From Lentisphaeria bacterium (lineage in GTDB: Bacteria; Verrucomicrobiota; Lentisphaeria; Victivallales; UBA1829): a stretch of DNA of 10,395 nucleotides. Of the stretch, positions 1-7,479 are shown in pieces; positions within the stretch are counted from its first letter, which is position 1, and every line of letters begins with the position of its first letter. The notes beneath the pieces are model-generated. The model ran no database searches and was not told where the DNA came from. It was given only the letters and a program-made list of their open reading frames with translations. The stretch spans positions 1 to 10,395 of the forward strand of contig JAFVRL010000382.1 of the NCBI GenBank assembly GCA_017504325.1. The letters run 5' to 3'. Both the position numbers and the translations under genes were made by a program.

Positions 1-541
1 ACTTTTCATCAATGGAAAACTTGTTACCGGAAACTGCGGACTTGCCGGGGAATTCGGACACATGATCATCCGGAAGGGTGGAAGAGTATGCGGCTGCGGT
101 CACAAAGGGTGTGTTGAAGCCTACTGCAGCAAAAAAGCGTATGTGAAAGCTATCCACAAGTATATGAAAAAATATGATGAGGCTACCCTGCTCCCCGCTG
201 ATAAGTTCAATTCCAAGAGTACCAATATCAAAAGCAAATATTTGAAAAAAGCCTATATGGAAGGAGATAATGCTGTACGGGCGGCAGTGGATAAAGGCTC
301 GGAAATGCTGGGGATCGCTGCTGCCGGGGTATGCGCTGCTGTTGCTCCGGATTGTATTGTTCTCGGAGGAGGGGTGATCGCCGCCATGGGAAAAGAGATC
401 CTGCCGGTATTCCGGAAAAGTTTTGAGAAACATCTCTTCGGGATCCCCGGAAGAAAGATCAAACTGCTTCTTTCGGAACTGGGGGATGATGCGGTTGCTT
501 TGGGAGCTGCTGTTTATGCAAGAAAAAAAGGTGAAATATAA
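1..541 (+). CDS. ROK-family sugar kinase, C-terminal part (5' end cut by window edge)
   Basis: ROK kinases phosphorylate sugars such as glucose or N-acetylhexosamines with ATP in the cytoplasm; some relatives are transcriptional repressors. The reading frame is open from position 2 and keeps about 179 residues of a protein normally near 300 long. Visible are the substrate-binding segment GLAGEFGHM (about 41-64) followed by the complete ROK zinc motif: the His of GHM and the cysteines of CGCGHKGC (about 89-112) with the following Glu. Further on come a glycine-rich APDCIVLGGGV segment (nucleotide-binding lobe) and the terminal ALGAA helix typical of ROK proteins. The N-terminal DxGGT ATP loop and the catalytic Asp lie outside the window, so kinase competence cannot be checked and the sugar cannot be named. 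The ATG at 62 is internal, not the start. The stop at 539-541 lies 21 nt before the next gene, so they are probably co-transcribed. Confidence 0.9.
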   Translation, partial: LFINGKLVTGNCGLAGEFGHMIIRKGGRVCGCGHKGCVEAYCSKKAYVKAIHKYMKKYDEATLLPADKFNSKSTNIKSKYLKKAYMEGDNAVRAAVDKGSEMLGIAAAGVCAAVAPDCIVLGGGVIAAMGKEILPVFRKSFEKHLFGIPGRKIKLLLSELGDDAVALGAAVYARKKGEI

Positions 542-551
542 TTGATCTTCC

Positions 552-557
552 GGGGGA
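552..557 (+). promoter_or_regulatory. ribosome binding site deciding the ppx start
   Basis: GGGGGA lies 5 nt before the ATG at 563. A TTG at 542, immediately after the previous stop codon, is in frame seven codons earlier but has no comparable Shine-Dalgarno sequence, so 563 is the better start. Confidence 0.6.
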
Positions 558-562
558 ATCTT

Positions 563-2146
563 ATGGCGGAAAAAGAAAAAAACAAAGGAAAAAAGGTCCC
601 TGCCTCTGTGATAGATATCGGGGCACATTCAGCAAGGATGCTTATTGCGGAGGTGAATTTTGTTTCCGGCAGTTTCACGCCCCTGGAGGAGTTGGAGATG
701 CCGGTTCCCCTTGGCTCGGAAGTCTTCCGGTACGCAAGGATCAGTGATCACTCCATCCATCTTCTTTGCGGAATACTCAATAACTACAGACGCAAGATGG
801 AGGAGTATGGTGTCCTCCGGTGCCGTGCAATTGCGACAAGTGCGGTAAGAGAGGCGGAAAATGCAGAGATCTTCATTGAAAGGATCTTTCACTCCACCGG
901 TATCCGTTTGAGTATTCTGGAAGGGGCAGACGAAGCACGGCTGGATTATATTGCCATTGCCGGGGAGAAGGAAAAGGAGAAGGCATTTTTCCATGCGGAA
1001 AGAACGATGATCGCTGATATCGGCACCGGTGCCTGTCAGATCAGTGGCTATGACCGGGGAAAACTGCTTTTCACCGAGACCTTGAAAGTCGGGACTCTCC
1101 GGGCATTGGAGCTTATGCCCGGTACGGTTTCCGCAACCGCCAGAAGACAGTATCTTGCCGATATTATCAATAAATCTTTTGCGGAACTGGAACATATCTC
1201 TTCTGATCTGGGGGCATCCACTCTTATTGTTCTGGGCAGTTCTGTAAGGGGGCTTCTGCCGCTTCTGGATTCGCTGCCGGAAGCGGTATTTGCCGGGAGT
1301 GCCGGAAAGGAAACGCATTTTCCCTGTTTTTCCGCCAGAGGTTTTTCTCTTCTCTGTCAGGAGGCGGAACATGCTGACACCGCCCGTTTATGTGAAAAAT
1401 ATGCTGTTTCTGCGGAAATGGCGGAGACCATCTCCCCATGCTGCGTGATTCTGGACAATCTGTTTCATATCACCGGCGCGGAAAAGATGGTGATCCCCAT
1501 GACATCTACAAAATATCTTCTTCTCAAAGATTTTATTGAACAGGAGCAGGGACGGGAACAGAAGAAACAGAGTCTTTTTGATGAACAGATGAAGGCATTG
1601 CTTGCCGGGACAGCGGCAAAATACCGTTGTTATAACGATGTGACCATGCGTACGGCTTCTTTTGCTGAATATCTCTTCCGGCGTCTGGAAAGCATCCACG
1701 GACTTGGAGAACGGGAACGCAAGATCCTTCACGCTGCTGCCATGCTGCATAAATGCGGACTTTTTATCAATAATCAGGCTTATCACAAGCACTCTTACTA
1801 TATCATTATGAATACCCAGATCCCCGGGTTGTCTCTTGCGGAACGCCAGTTGACAGCATTGACGGCAAGATACCACAGAAAAGGTCTGCCAAAATCCCTG
1901 CATCCGGAGTTTGCAGTTCTCACGGGGGAGGAGCGTTCCATCGTAAATAAACTTGCGGCGATCCTCCGTATCTCCTGTGCGTTGGCACTGACCGCTGCAA
2001 CGGCGGAAAATATCCTTCTGAAGGTCAGAAAAGACAGGATCACCGTCAGTTGTCCGGATTCCTTCATCCTTCTCTCCGGATTCATCCCGGAAAGCGATAT
2101 GGATTTTTTCCGCAGTGTTTTTGCCTGTAATATAACATTTTCCTGA
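563..2146 (+). CDS. ppx: Ppx/GppA-family phosphatase (exopolyphosphatase-like) with altered active-site loops
   Basis: Family members hydrolyse polyphosphate from its ends or convert pppGpp to ppGpp. The protein is 527 residues, close to the long E. coli-type Ppx. An actin-like ASKHA domain carries phosphate loop 1, VIDIGAHSARMLI (16-28; family form DIGSNS), then ATSAVREAEN (91-100), EGADEARL (120-127; family form SGxEEA) and phosphate loop 2, DIGTGACQ (152-159; family form DIGGGSTE). The C-terminal half contains an HD-like helical domain with LHKCG (395-399) and HKHSYYIIMN. The family's usual Glu at the SGxEEA and GGGSTE positions appears as Asp123 and Gln159, and the HD Asp is Lys397, so catalysis may be weakened or changed. 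The ppk start lies 18 nt downstream, supporting a role in polyphosphate turnover rather than pppGpp alone. Family assignment is firm; biochemical activity is uncertain. Confidence 0.88.
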   Translation: MAEKEKNKGKKVPASVIDIGAHSARMLIAEVNFVSGSFTPLEELEMPVPLGSEVFRYARISDHSIHLLCGILNNYRRKMEEYGVLRCRAIATSAVREAENAEIFIERIFHSTGIRLSILEGADEARLDYIAIAGEKEKEKAFFHAERTMIADIGTGACQISGYDRGKLLFTETLKVGTLRALELMPGTVSATARRQYLADIINKSFAELEHISSDLGASTLIVLGSSVRGLLPLLDSLPEAVFAGSAGKETHFPCFSARGFSLLCQEAEHADTARLCEKYAVSAEMAETISPCCVILDNLFHITGAEKMVIPMTSTKYLLLKDFIEQEQGREQKKQSLFDEQMKALLAGTAAKYRCYNDVTMRTASFAEYLFRRLESIHGLGERERKILHAAAMLHKCGLFINNQAYHKHSYYIIMNTQIPGLSLAERQLTALTARYHRKGLPKSLHPEFAVLTGEERSIVNKLAAILRISCALALTAATAENILLKVRKDRITVSCPDSFILLSGFIPESDMDFFRSVFACNITFS

Positions 2147-2164
2147 AATGGGCGGGAGTAAAAT

Positions 2165-4366
2165 ATGAAGAATATGAAAAAAGAAAATAAAAAAGTAAAG
2201 TTTACTTCCGCTTCCGGGAAAGAACGGTATATCGACAGAGATCTTTCCTGGCTGGAATTCAACCGGCGCGTGCTTGATGAAGCGGAAGATCCGGCAACTC
2301 CTGTTCTGGAAAAACTGAAGTTTACAGCGATTTTCAGCAGCAATCTTGACGAATTTATCATGGTACGCATGGCAGGGCTTGCCGGAAAACTGCCGGAAAG
2401 TGGAGAACAGACAACTGCTGTATGGGAAAACAGTTCTTCCGGAAAACTTTTCCGTAAAATAACAGATCTCATCCGGCAGCAGACTGTGCGGCAGAGCCGC
2501 ATCCTCAATGAAAAGATCCTTCCGGAACTGGCACTGCATTCCATCCGCATTTCCAACTGGGAAAATCTTACTCCCAGTCAGAAAACAGCGGCGACCACGA
2601 TCATGGCGCAGCGGATCTATCCTGTTCTGACTCCCATTGGTGTGGATCAATCCCATCCATTTCCCCTTGTTCCCAATCTGGGACTGGAAATGCTTATCAG
2701 ACTGGAACAGAAGGAAAAAGGGGTATTGACAGAAAAATTTGCAGTTCTGGAAGTGCCGCCGGTCATTCCCCGGTTCATCCAGGTGGAAAATTCTTCTGCA
2801 GGGATGGTCTTTATTGCTGCGGAGGAACTTATCAAAAACCATCTGGAAATGCTTTTTGTCTCCTGTACGGTGAAAGAGTGCAGTCTGTTCCGTGTGACCA
2901 GAGATATGGATCTTGCTTTTGACGAGGAAAGAATGGGCGGGGATCTGCTTTCCGGGATCCAGACTGTATTGAGAAAGACCACCAGACGCAATGTGATCCG
3001 GCTGGAACTCTCTTCCGGTATTTCCGGGGGATCTTTTGCCTTTCTGCTGGAACACCTGAAGCTGAAAGATGATAAACGCTGTATGATCCGGAAAGTGGAT
3101 GGTATGCTCAACCTGAAAGGACTTTTTGAACTTGCCTCCATCAAGGGACACCCGGATCTGAAAGATCCGGAACAGCCGCCTTTGCGTTCCCCCTTTTTCC
3201 CGGAAGGATGTGATTATTTTGAGGCTATCCGGAATAATCAGCCGGTGCTGCTGCATCTTCCCTATGAATCTTTCGATCCGGTGGTGGAGATGCTGGAACA
3301 GGCGGCAAATGATCCGGATGTGCTTGCCATCAAACAGACTTTGTACCGGGTGGGCAATGATTCCCCGGTGGTGAAGGCGTTGATCAAAGCCGCCCGCAAC
3401 GGGAAACAGGTTTCTGTATTACTGGAACTGAAGGCGCGGTTTGATGAGGAAAACAATATCCAATGGGCCAATTTCCTTGCAGAAGCGGGGGCGCATGTGG
3501 TCTATGGGGTCGCCGGATTGAAAGTACACTGCAAGGCATTGATGATCGTGAGAAGGGAAGAGGACGGGATACGCCGTTACATGTATTTGAGCAGCGGCAA
3601 TTATAACTGTAAAACTGCCCGTACCTATACGGATATCGGGTATTTTTCCTGTGATCGTCTTCTGGCAAAAGATATTTCTGCTCTTTTCAATGTGATCACC
3701 GGTTTTTCCGCCCCGCCCCAGTGGGATAAGTTACTTGTTGCGCCTTTCAATCTGAAGGAGCGTCTGCTTTTTATGATCGACCGGGAAGCGGCATATTCCA
3801 CAAAGGAGAATCCGGGAAAGATCGTAATAAAAGCCAATGCGGTCATTGACAATGAGATCATTGATCATCTGTATTCCGCGGCAAAAAAACATGTGGAGAT
3901 CTTTCTGATCGTAAGAGGTATTTGCGGAATAAATCCGGAATATCCGCCAAAAGAATATGCCGGAAATATCCATGTCGTCAGTATTCTTGACCGTTATCTG
4001 GAACATGGCAGGATCTACTATTTCCGCAATAACGGGGCAGATGAATATTTTGCCGGAAGCAGCGATCTCATGCCCCGGAATCTGCACAGACGCATCGAGA
4101 TTCTTTTCCCGGTGGACGATCCCCGTCTGCGCGCCGAACTGGACAGAATACTGGATACCCAGCTCAACGACCGCAGAAAAGGCAGAAGGATGACCGGAAC
4201 AAATAAATATACAAAAACTCTTTCCGCCGCTTTGAAATATGAACATACCCGCAGTCAGAAAGTGCTGTATGAGTATTACAGGGAGCGTCTGAAAGAAAGC
4301 CGGCAGAATGAGAAAAAATTTGACGGACCGTTAAAGGTATTCCGCAAACAGGATAAAGAGGAATGA
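2165..4366 (+). CDS. ppk1: polyphosphate kinase 1 (PPK1)
   Basis: PPK1 reversibly transfers the terminal phosphate of ATP onto long-chain inorganic polyphosphate through a phosphohistidine intermediate. The 733-residue length is typical. Domains in order: N domain beginning with YIDRDLSWLEFNRRVLDEA (22-40) and SSNLDEF (about 58-64), the head domain, then the two phospholipase-D-like catalytic domains. The first has the LYRVG and LLELKARFDEENNI segments and the autophosphorylated His in LKVHCK (His455, equivalent to E. coli His435), followed by LSSGNYN. The second has DRYLEHGR with His614 (equivalent to E. coli His592) and SSDLMPRNLHRRIE. All expected catalytic positions that I can locate are intact. 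GGGAG at 2154-2158, 6 nt before the ATG, supports the start. The stop overlaps an ATG (ATGA, 4363-4366) in the frame of the downstream polymerase. Its partner enzyme is most likely the upstream Ppx-family protein. Confidence 0.97.
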   Translation: MKNMKKENKKVKFTSASGKERYIDRDLSWLEFNRRVLDEAEDPATPVLEKLKFTAIFSSNLDEFIMVRMAGLAGKLPESGEQTTAVWENSSSGKLFRKITDLIRQQTVRQSRILNEKILPELALHSIRISNWENLTPSQKTAATTIMAQRIYPVLTPIGVDQSHPFPLVPNLGLEMLIRLEQKEKGVLTEKFAVLEVPPVIPRFIQVENSSAGMVFIAAEELIKNHLEMLFVSCTVKECSLFRVTRDMDLAFDEERMGGDLLSGIQTVLRKTTRRNVIRLELSSGISGGSFAFLLEHLKLKDDKRCMIRKVDGMLNLKGLFELASIKGHPDLKDPEQPPLRSPFFPEGCDYFEAIRNNQPVLLHLPYESFDPVVEMLEQAANDPDVLAIKQTLYRVGNDSPVVKALIKAARNGKQVSVLLELKARFDEENNIQWANFLAEAGAHVVYGVAGLKVHCKALMIVRREEDGIRRYMYLSSGNYNCKTARTYTDIGYFSCDRLLAKDISALFNVITGFSAPPQWDKLLVAPFNLKERLLFMIDREAAYSTKENPGKIVIKANAVIDNEIIDHLYSAAKKHVEIFLIVRGICGINPEYPPKEYAGNIHVVSILDRYLEHGRIYYFRNNGADEYFAGSSDLMPRNLHRRIEILFPVDDPRLRAELDRILDTQLNDRRKGRRMTGTNKYTKTLSAALKYEHTRSQKVLYEYYRERLKESRQNEKKFDGPLKVFRKQDKEE

Positions 4367-4373
4367 GAAAACA

Positions 4374-4379
4374 GGGGGA
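4374..4379 (+). promoter_or_regulatory. ribosome binding site deciding the polymerase start
   Basis: GGGGGA lies 4 nt before the ATG at 4384. The earlier in-frame ATG at 4363, which overlaps the ppk stop, has only a GAGG one base upstream, too close for normal initiation. The later ATG is therefore preferred, although reinitiation at the ATGA cannot be excluded. Confidence 0.55.
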
Positions 4380-4383
4380 TGGT

Positions 4384-6657
4384 ATGGCTGAAGAAAACAG
4401 GGTATTTTTGGATGAGGAGGCATTTGCTTCTTACAGTACAGTAAAAGCTCTTTGTGCCGTGGAGGTACTTGCTTCTGAAGGGAAAGCAGAACTTTTTTTC
4501 CGGGAGGACAGCGGGAATATCCGGAAAGAGGAGATCCCCTTTTCCCCCTTTATCCTTCTGGAGAAAGCGGAACTTGCAAAGAAGTGTTTTCCGGATGGTT
4601 CATACACATTGAAAGAACTGGAAGGGGCGGGAGTATATTCCTTTCAGGCATTTTTTTCTTCCTTTGATGCTTATGAAAGCGCATTGAAAAAATTGAAACA
4701 GGTCACCTCCTTTTCCCCCGGCAGTACGGGAGGACCTTACAAGGTCTGTTCCGATCTTGTTCAGCAAGCTCTGATCACCAACAGGATGCGGCTCTTTTCC
4801 GGCATGACCTTTCCGCAGGTGAAACGATTGCAGTTTGATATAGAAACTTTATGCGATCCCGCTTATGATTTTCCCAATGCAAAACGGAAAGAGGATGAGA
4901 TCATTATTATCACACTGTCTGATTCCACCGGCTTTGAAAAAGTGCTTTCTTCTGCGGAAAGTGATGAAAAAACTCTTCTGGAAGAGTTTGTAAAGGTCAT
5001 TAATGAACTCGATCCGGATATTATAGAAGGACACAATATCTGCCGTTTTGATTTTCCTTATATTGAGGAACGGGCAAAATTACATAAAGTCAAGTTGGCT
5101 CTCGGCAGAAACGGCTCACTTCTGAAACATCGTGCTTCCCGTTTTTCTGTTGCGGAAAGACAGATCGCTTATACAAGATATGATATTTACGGCAGACATG
5201 TTGTGGATACGCTCCATCTCCTGCAATTTTATGATGCTGTCAACCGCAATCTGGACAGTTTCAATTTGAAATATGCGGCAAAACATTTCGGGATCGCCTC
5301 TCCGGACCGTACCTATATTGCCGGGGAAAATATTACAGAAGCCTGGTATGAAAAAAGGGAGGAATTATTGAAATATGCTTTGGATGATGTGCGGGAGACA
5401 AGGGGAATTTCCTCTTTATTGTCCCCCAGTTACTTTTATCAGGCACAACTTATCCCTCTTTCCTATCAGAATTGCATTGTAAGGGGCAATGCTACAAGAA
5501 TTGATGGATTTCTGGCGGCGGAATATCTTGTGCAGGGACATGCTCTTCCTGCACCTGAAAGAGGGCGCGCCTTTGCCGGAGCATTGACTTCCGCAGAAAG
5601 AACGGGAGTATTTGAAAATGTGGATCATTGCGACGTGCGTTCTCTTTATCCCTCTGTCATTCTTGCAAAAGCCCTGTGTCCTGTCCGGGATACCCTGAAA
5701 GTTTTTCCCCGGGAGCTTGCCCGGCTGCGTTCCTTCCGGCTGAAAGCAAAAGATGCGGCAAAAAATGCCGGAACAAATGCAGAAAAGGAACATTATAATG
5801 CTTTGCAGAAGACATTTAAGATCCTGATCAATTCCTTTTACGGTTATCTGGGGTTTGAACAGGGTTTTCTTAACGATTTTGCCATGGCGGAAGAGGTGAC
5901 TGCCACCGGAAGAAATATTCTTTCCGGAATGGAAAATATTTTGACAGAAGCAAATTGTTCCATAATAGAAATGGATACAGACGGGATCTATTTTGTCAGA
6001 GATGCGAATACTTCCATTGAAGATATTTCCTCTCTTCTCAAGGAGGGATTGCCGCCGGGCATAGAGGTGGATTTTGATGAATCTTACAAAGCCATGTTCT
6101 GTTATAAAAGTAAAAATTATGCTCTTTTATCTTCCTCCGGGGAAGTGAGTATTGCCGGTGCCGCGTTGAAATCCAGAGGATTGGAGGCTTTTCAGAGGCA
6201 ATATATGCAGGAGATCATTCGTTGTTTATTGGAAAAACAGCCGGAAAAGGCGGATAAGATCCATGAAGAATATTGCAGAAAAATAAGTTCCCACAGTATC
6301 TCTTTCCGTGAACTGGCAAAAAGTGAGACTCTTGCAGATTCCCCGGAAGCCTATAAAAGGAAACTTGCGGAAGGAAACTCCCGGCGCAGTGCTGCTTATG
6401 AACTTGCCCTTGCTTCCGGGAAAGATTACCGTCAGGGAGATCAGATCTCTTTCTATATAACCGGCACAAAAAAGAAAGTTTCTGTTGTGGAAAATTCCAA
6501 ACTCCTTTCTGATGCAAAAGAGGATGTACGGGATGAAAATACCCTCTATTATCTGGATAAACTGGAGGAACTGCGGAAAAAATTTGCTCCTTTCCTTTCT
6601 GAAGAAAATGAGGTGAAACCCTGTAAAAACTGTGAAGGGGAACTTTCATTATTCTGA
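4384..6657 (+). CDS. polB: family B DNA polymerase with 3'-5' exonuclease (archaeal-like DNA polymerase II)
   Basis: This is a template-directed DNA polymerase with proofreading, probably used in repair or damage-associated synthesis because bacteria replicate with family C enzymes. Of its 757 residues, the exonuclease domain shows Exo I FDIET (Asp152, Glu154), Exo II HNICRFD (Asn218, Asp223) and Exo III YALDD (Tyr331, Asp335). The polymerase domain shows motif A DVRSLYPS (Asp417), motif B KILINSFYG (479-487), motif C MDTDG (Asp531, Asp533) and the KxY-type segment KSKNY. All expected catalytic residues are present. Motifs B and C resemble archaeal PolB (NSFYGY, DTDG) more than E. coli Pol II (DTDS). 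The tail holds a lone CxxC (Cys747, Cys750) and ends in ELSLF (753-757), close to the beta-clamp consensus QLSLF. It lies directly behind ppk. A longer form beginning at the ATG at 4363 is possible. Confidence 0.95.
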   Translation: MAEENRVFLDEEAFASYSTVKALCAVEVLASEGKAELFFREDSGNIRKEEIPFSPFILLEKAELAKKCFPDGSYTLKELEGAGVYSFQAFFSSFDAYESALKKLKQVTSFSPGSTGGPYKVCSDLVQQALITNRMRLFSGMTFPQVKRLQFDIETLCDPAYDFPNAKRKEDEIIIITLSDSTGFEKVLSSAESDEKTLLEEFVKVINELDPDIIEGHNICRFDFPYIEERAKLHKVKLALGRNGSLLKHRASRFSVAERQIAYTRYDIYGRHVVDTLHLLQFYDAVNRNLDSFNLKYAAKHFGIASPDRTYIAGENITEAWYEKREELLKYALDDVRETRGISSLLSPSYFYQAQLIPLSYQNCIVRGNATRIDGFLAAEYLVQGHALPAPERGRAFAGALTSAERTGVFENVDHCDVRSLYPSVILAKALCPVRDTLKVFPRELARLRSFRLKAKDAAKNAGTNAEKEHYNALQKTFKILINSFYGYLGFEQGFLNDFAMAEEVTATGRNILSGMENILTEANCSIIEMDTDGIYFVRDANTSIEDISSLLKEGLPPGIEVDFDESYKAMFCYKSKNYALLSSSGEVSIAGAALKSRGLEAFQRQYMQEIIRCLLEKQPEKADKIHEEYCRKISSHSISFRELAKSETLADSPEAYKRKLAEGNSRRSAAYELALASGKDYRQGDQISFYITGTKKKVSVVENSKLLSDAKEDVRDENTLYYLDKLEELRKKFAPFLSEENEVKPCKNCEGELSLF

Positions 6658-6683
6658 GGGGAAAAAGTAAAAACATACTTTTA

Positions 6684-6717
6684 AAAAGCATTGTTGTATA
6701 AAACAATGCTTTTTTTT
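6684..6717 (+). terminator. intrinsic terminator of the kinase-ppx-ppk-polB operon
   Basis: The arms GCATTGTT (6688-6695) and AACAATGC (6702-6709) form a perfect 8-bp stem around a 6-nt loop. Flanking AAAA and TTTT can lengthen it to 12 bp, and eight T residues run from 6710 to 6717. It sits about 27 nt after the polymerase stop and is a textbook rho-independent terminator for the plus strand. Because the A-run precedes the stem, weak activity on the other strand is possible. Confidence 0.9.
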
Positions 6718-6720
6718 ATA

Positions 6721-6761
6721 TTGATTTTATTTTTTCAGCGAATTGATTTATTTTTTCAGCG
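6721..6761 (+). repeat. near-tandem direct repeat upstream of the MarC-family gene
   Basis: Two copies of a TTGATTT(T)ATTTTTTCAGCG unit lie at 6721-6740 and 6743-6761, differing only by one T and separated by two bases, with a 22-nt period. The spacing of about two helical turns puts both copies on the same face of the DNA. They may be a regulator-binding pair or a simple local duplication. Confidence 0.7.
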
Positions 6762-6770
6762 GTCTATATT
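6743..6770 (+). promoter_or_regulatory. candidate sigma-70-type promoter for the MarC-family gene
   Basis: TTGATT (6743-6748) and TATATT (6765-6770) are separated by 16 bp and lie downstream of the operon terminator. Initiation would leave an untranslated leader of roughly 37 nt before the ATG at 6814. The -35-like box is inside the second copy of the direct repeat. The region is AT-rich, so chance matches are easy. Confidence 0.45.
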
Positions 6771-6813
6771 TATATACACAGACAAATTTTGCTGTAAAGG
6801 AAAGGATGGAAAA

Positions 6814-7425
6814 ATGAATATAGCTCAAATGGTGGAAAATGCGTTTTATCTGCTGGCACTGCTCAATCCGGCAAGCAAAATCATGTTTCTCGCTTCTTAC
6901 GAACCCGGCTTGACAAAAAAGCAGAATTTTGAACTTTCCTGGAAATCCTCTTCGGCAGCGTTACTCATTCTTCTTGTTCTTTCTGCGGCAGGACACTTTA
7001 TTTTAAGCCGGATATTCCGTGTGGAGATCTACTCTTTGCAGATCACCGGAGGGCTGGTGGTTTTTGTTATCGGATGGACTGCCATCAATGAGGGAAAGTT
7101 TGTCAAAAAGACAATGGATTCCATTCATAATACCATGACGGATATTTCCCTTGTTCCTCTTGCCGCTCCTCTCATCGCCGGTCCCGGAATGATCGCCGCC
7201 GCCATTGCCGGAAGTGCAAAGGACGGACTTATTCTCACCTCCTGTTCCCTTGCCCTTGCCGTATTCATCAACTTTCTTCTGATGCTGGGGGCAAATTCCA
7301 TCAACCGTTTTCTTGTGAAGACCCATACACAGGGACCTCTTATCCGGCTTACCGGGCTTGTTATTTCGGTTGTGGCGATGCAGATGATGATAAGCGGGGT
7401 AAAACAGGCATTTTTGAAAATTTAA
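6814..7425 (+). CDS. MarC family (UPF0056) integral inner-membrane protein
   Basis: MarC-family proteins are six-helix membrane proteins of unsettled function; the name comes from the mar locus, but a role in multidrug resistance has not held up. The 203 residues have six hydrophobic segments, at about 10-27, 46-67, 73-92, 111-133, 138-160 and 175-197. Family signatures are Asn18-Pro19 in the first helix (LLNPASK), the ITGG start of helix 3, VPLAAPLIAGPG (114-125) in helix 4, and a last helix of the form RLTGLVISVVAMQMMISG. The ATG at 6814 was chosen because AAGGA and GGATGG (6801-6809) precede it and the NP motif then falls in the usual place; the frame is open further upstream, but that would run into the terminator. 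The gene is monocistronic or shares readthrough with the next one. Substrate is unknown. Confidence 0.9.
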   Translation: MNIAQMVENAFYLLALLNPASKIMFLASYEPGLTKKQNFELSWKSSSAALLILLVLSAAGHFILSRIFRVEIYSLQITGGLVVFVIGWTAINEGKFVKKTMDSIHNTMTDISLVPLAAPLIAGPGMIAAAIAGSAKDGLILTSCSLALAVFINFLLMLGANSINRFLVKTHTQGPLIRLTGLVISVVAMQMMISGVKQAFLKI

Positions 7426-7428
7426 CGG

Positions 7429-7457
7429 TTGATTTTTTCTGCAACATAAAGTATATT
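7429..7457 (+). promoter_or_regulatory. candidate promoter for the flavoprotein gene
   Basis: TTGATT (7429-7434) and TATATT (7452-7457) are 17 bp apart in the 54-nt gap after the MarC-family stop. Both hexamers are identical to those upstream of the MarC-family gene. No terminator is visible between the two genes, so read-through from upstream is also possible. Confidence 0.45.
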
Positions 7458-7479
7458 TTCTCTGTTACAGGAGAAATAT

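Noticed and set aside
629..1372. A minus-strand open frame of 247 codons
   Set aside because: It is antisense to ppx, with no ribosome binding site or domain signature recognised.
1388..3256. A long open frame of 622 codons on the minus strand
   Set aside because: It lies opposite ppx and ppk, whose frames contain every expected family motif. The minus-strand translation is rich in Phe, His, Gln and Cys with no recognisable domain, as expected of an antisense shadow.
4363..4383. Seven-codon extension of the polymerase start overlapping the ppk stop
   Set aside because: The Shine-Dalgarno-like GAGG is only one base from this ATG, whereas the ATG at 4384 has GGGGGA at a workable distance. It is kept as a possible reinitiation site but not as the annotated start.
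6691..6813. Upstream extension of the MarC-family gene from a TTG at 6691
   Set aside because: The extension begins inside the terminator stem and would add 41 residues not typical of MarC proteins. The ATG at 6814 has a good ribosome binding site and gives the usual family length.
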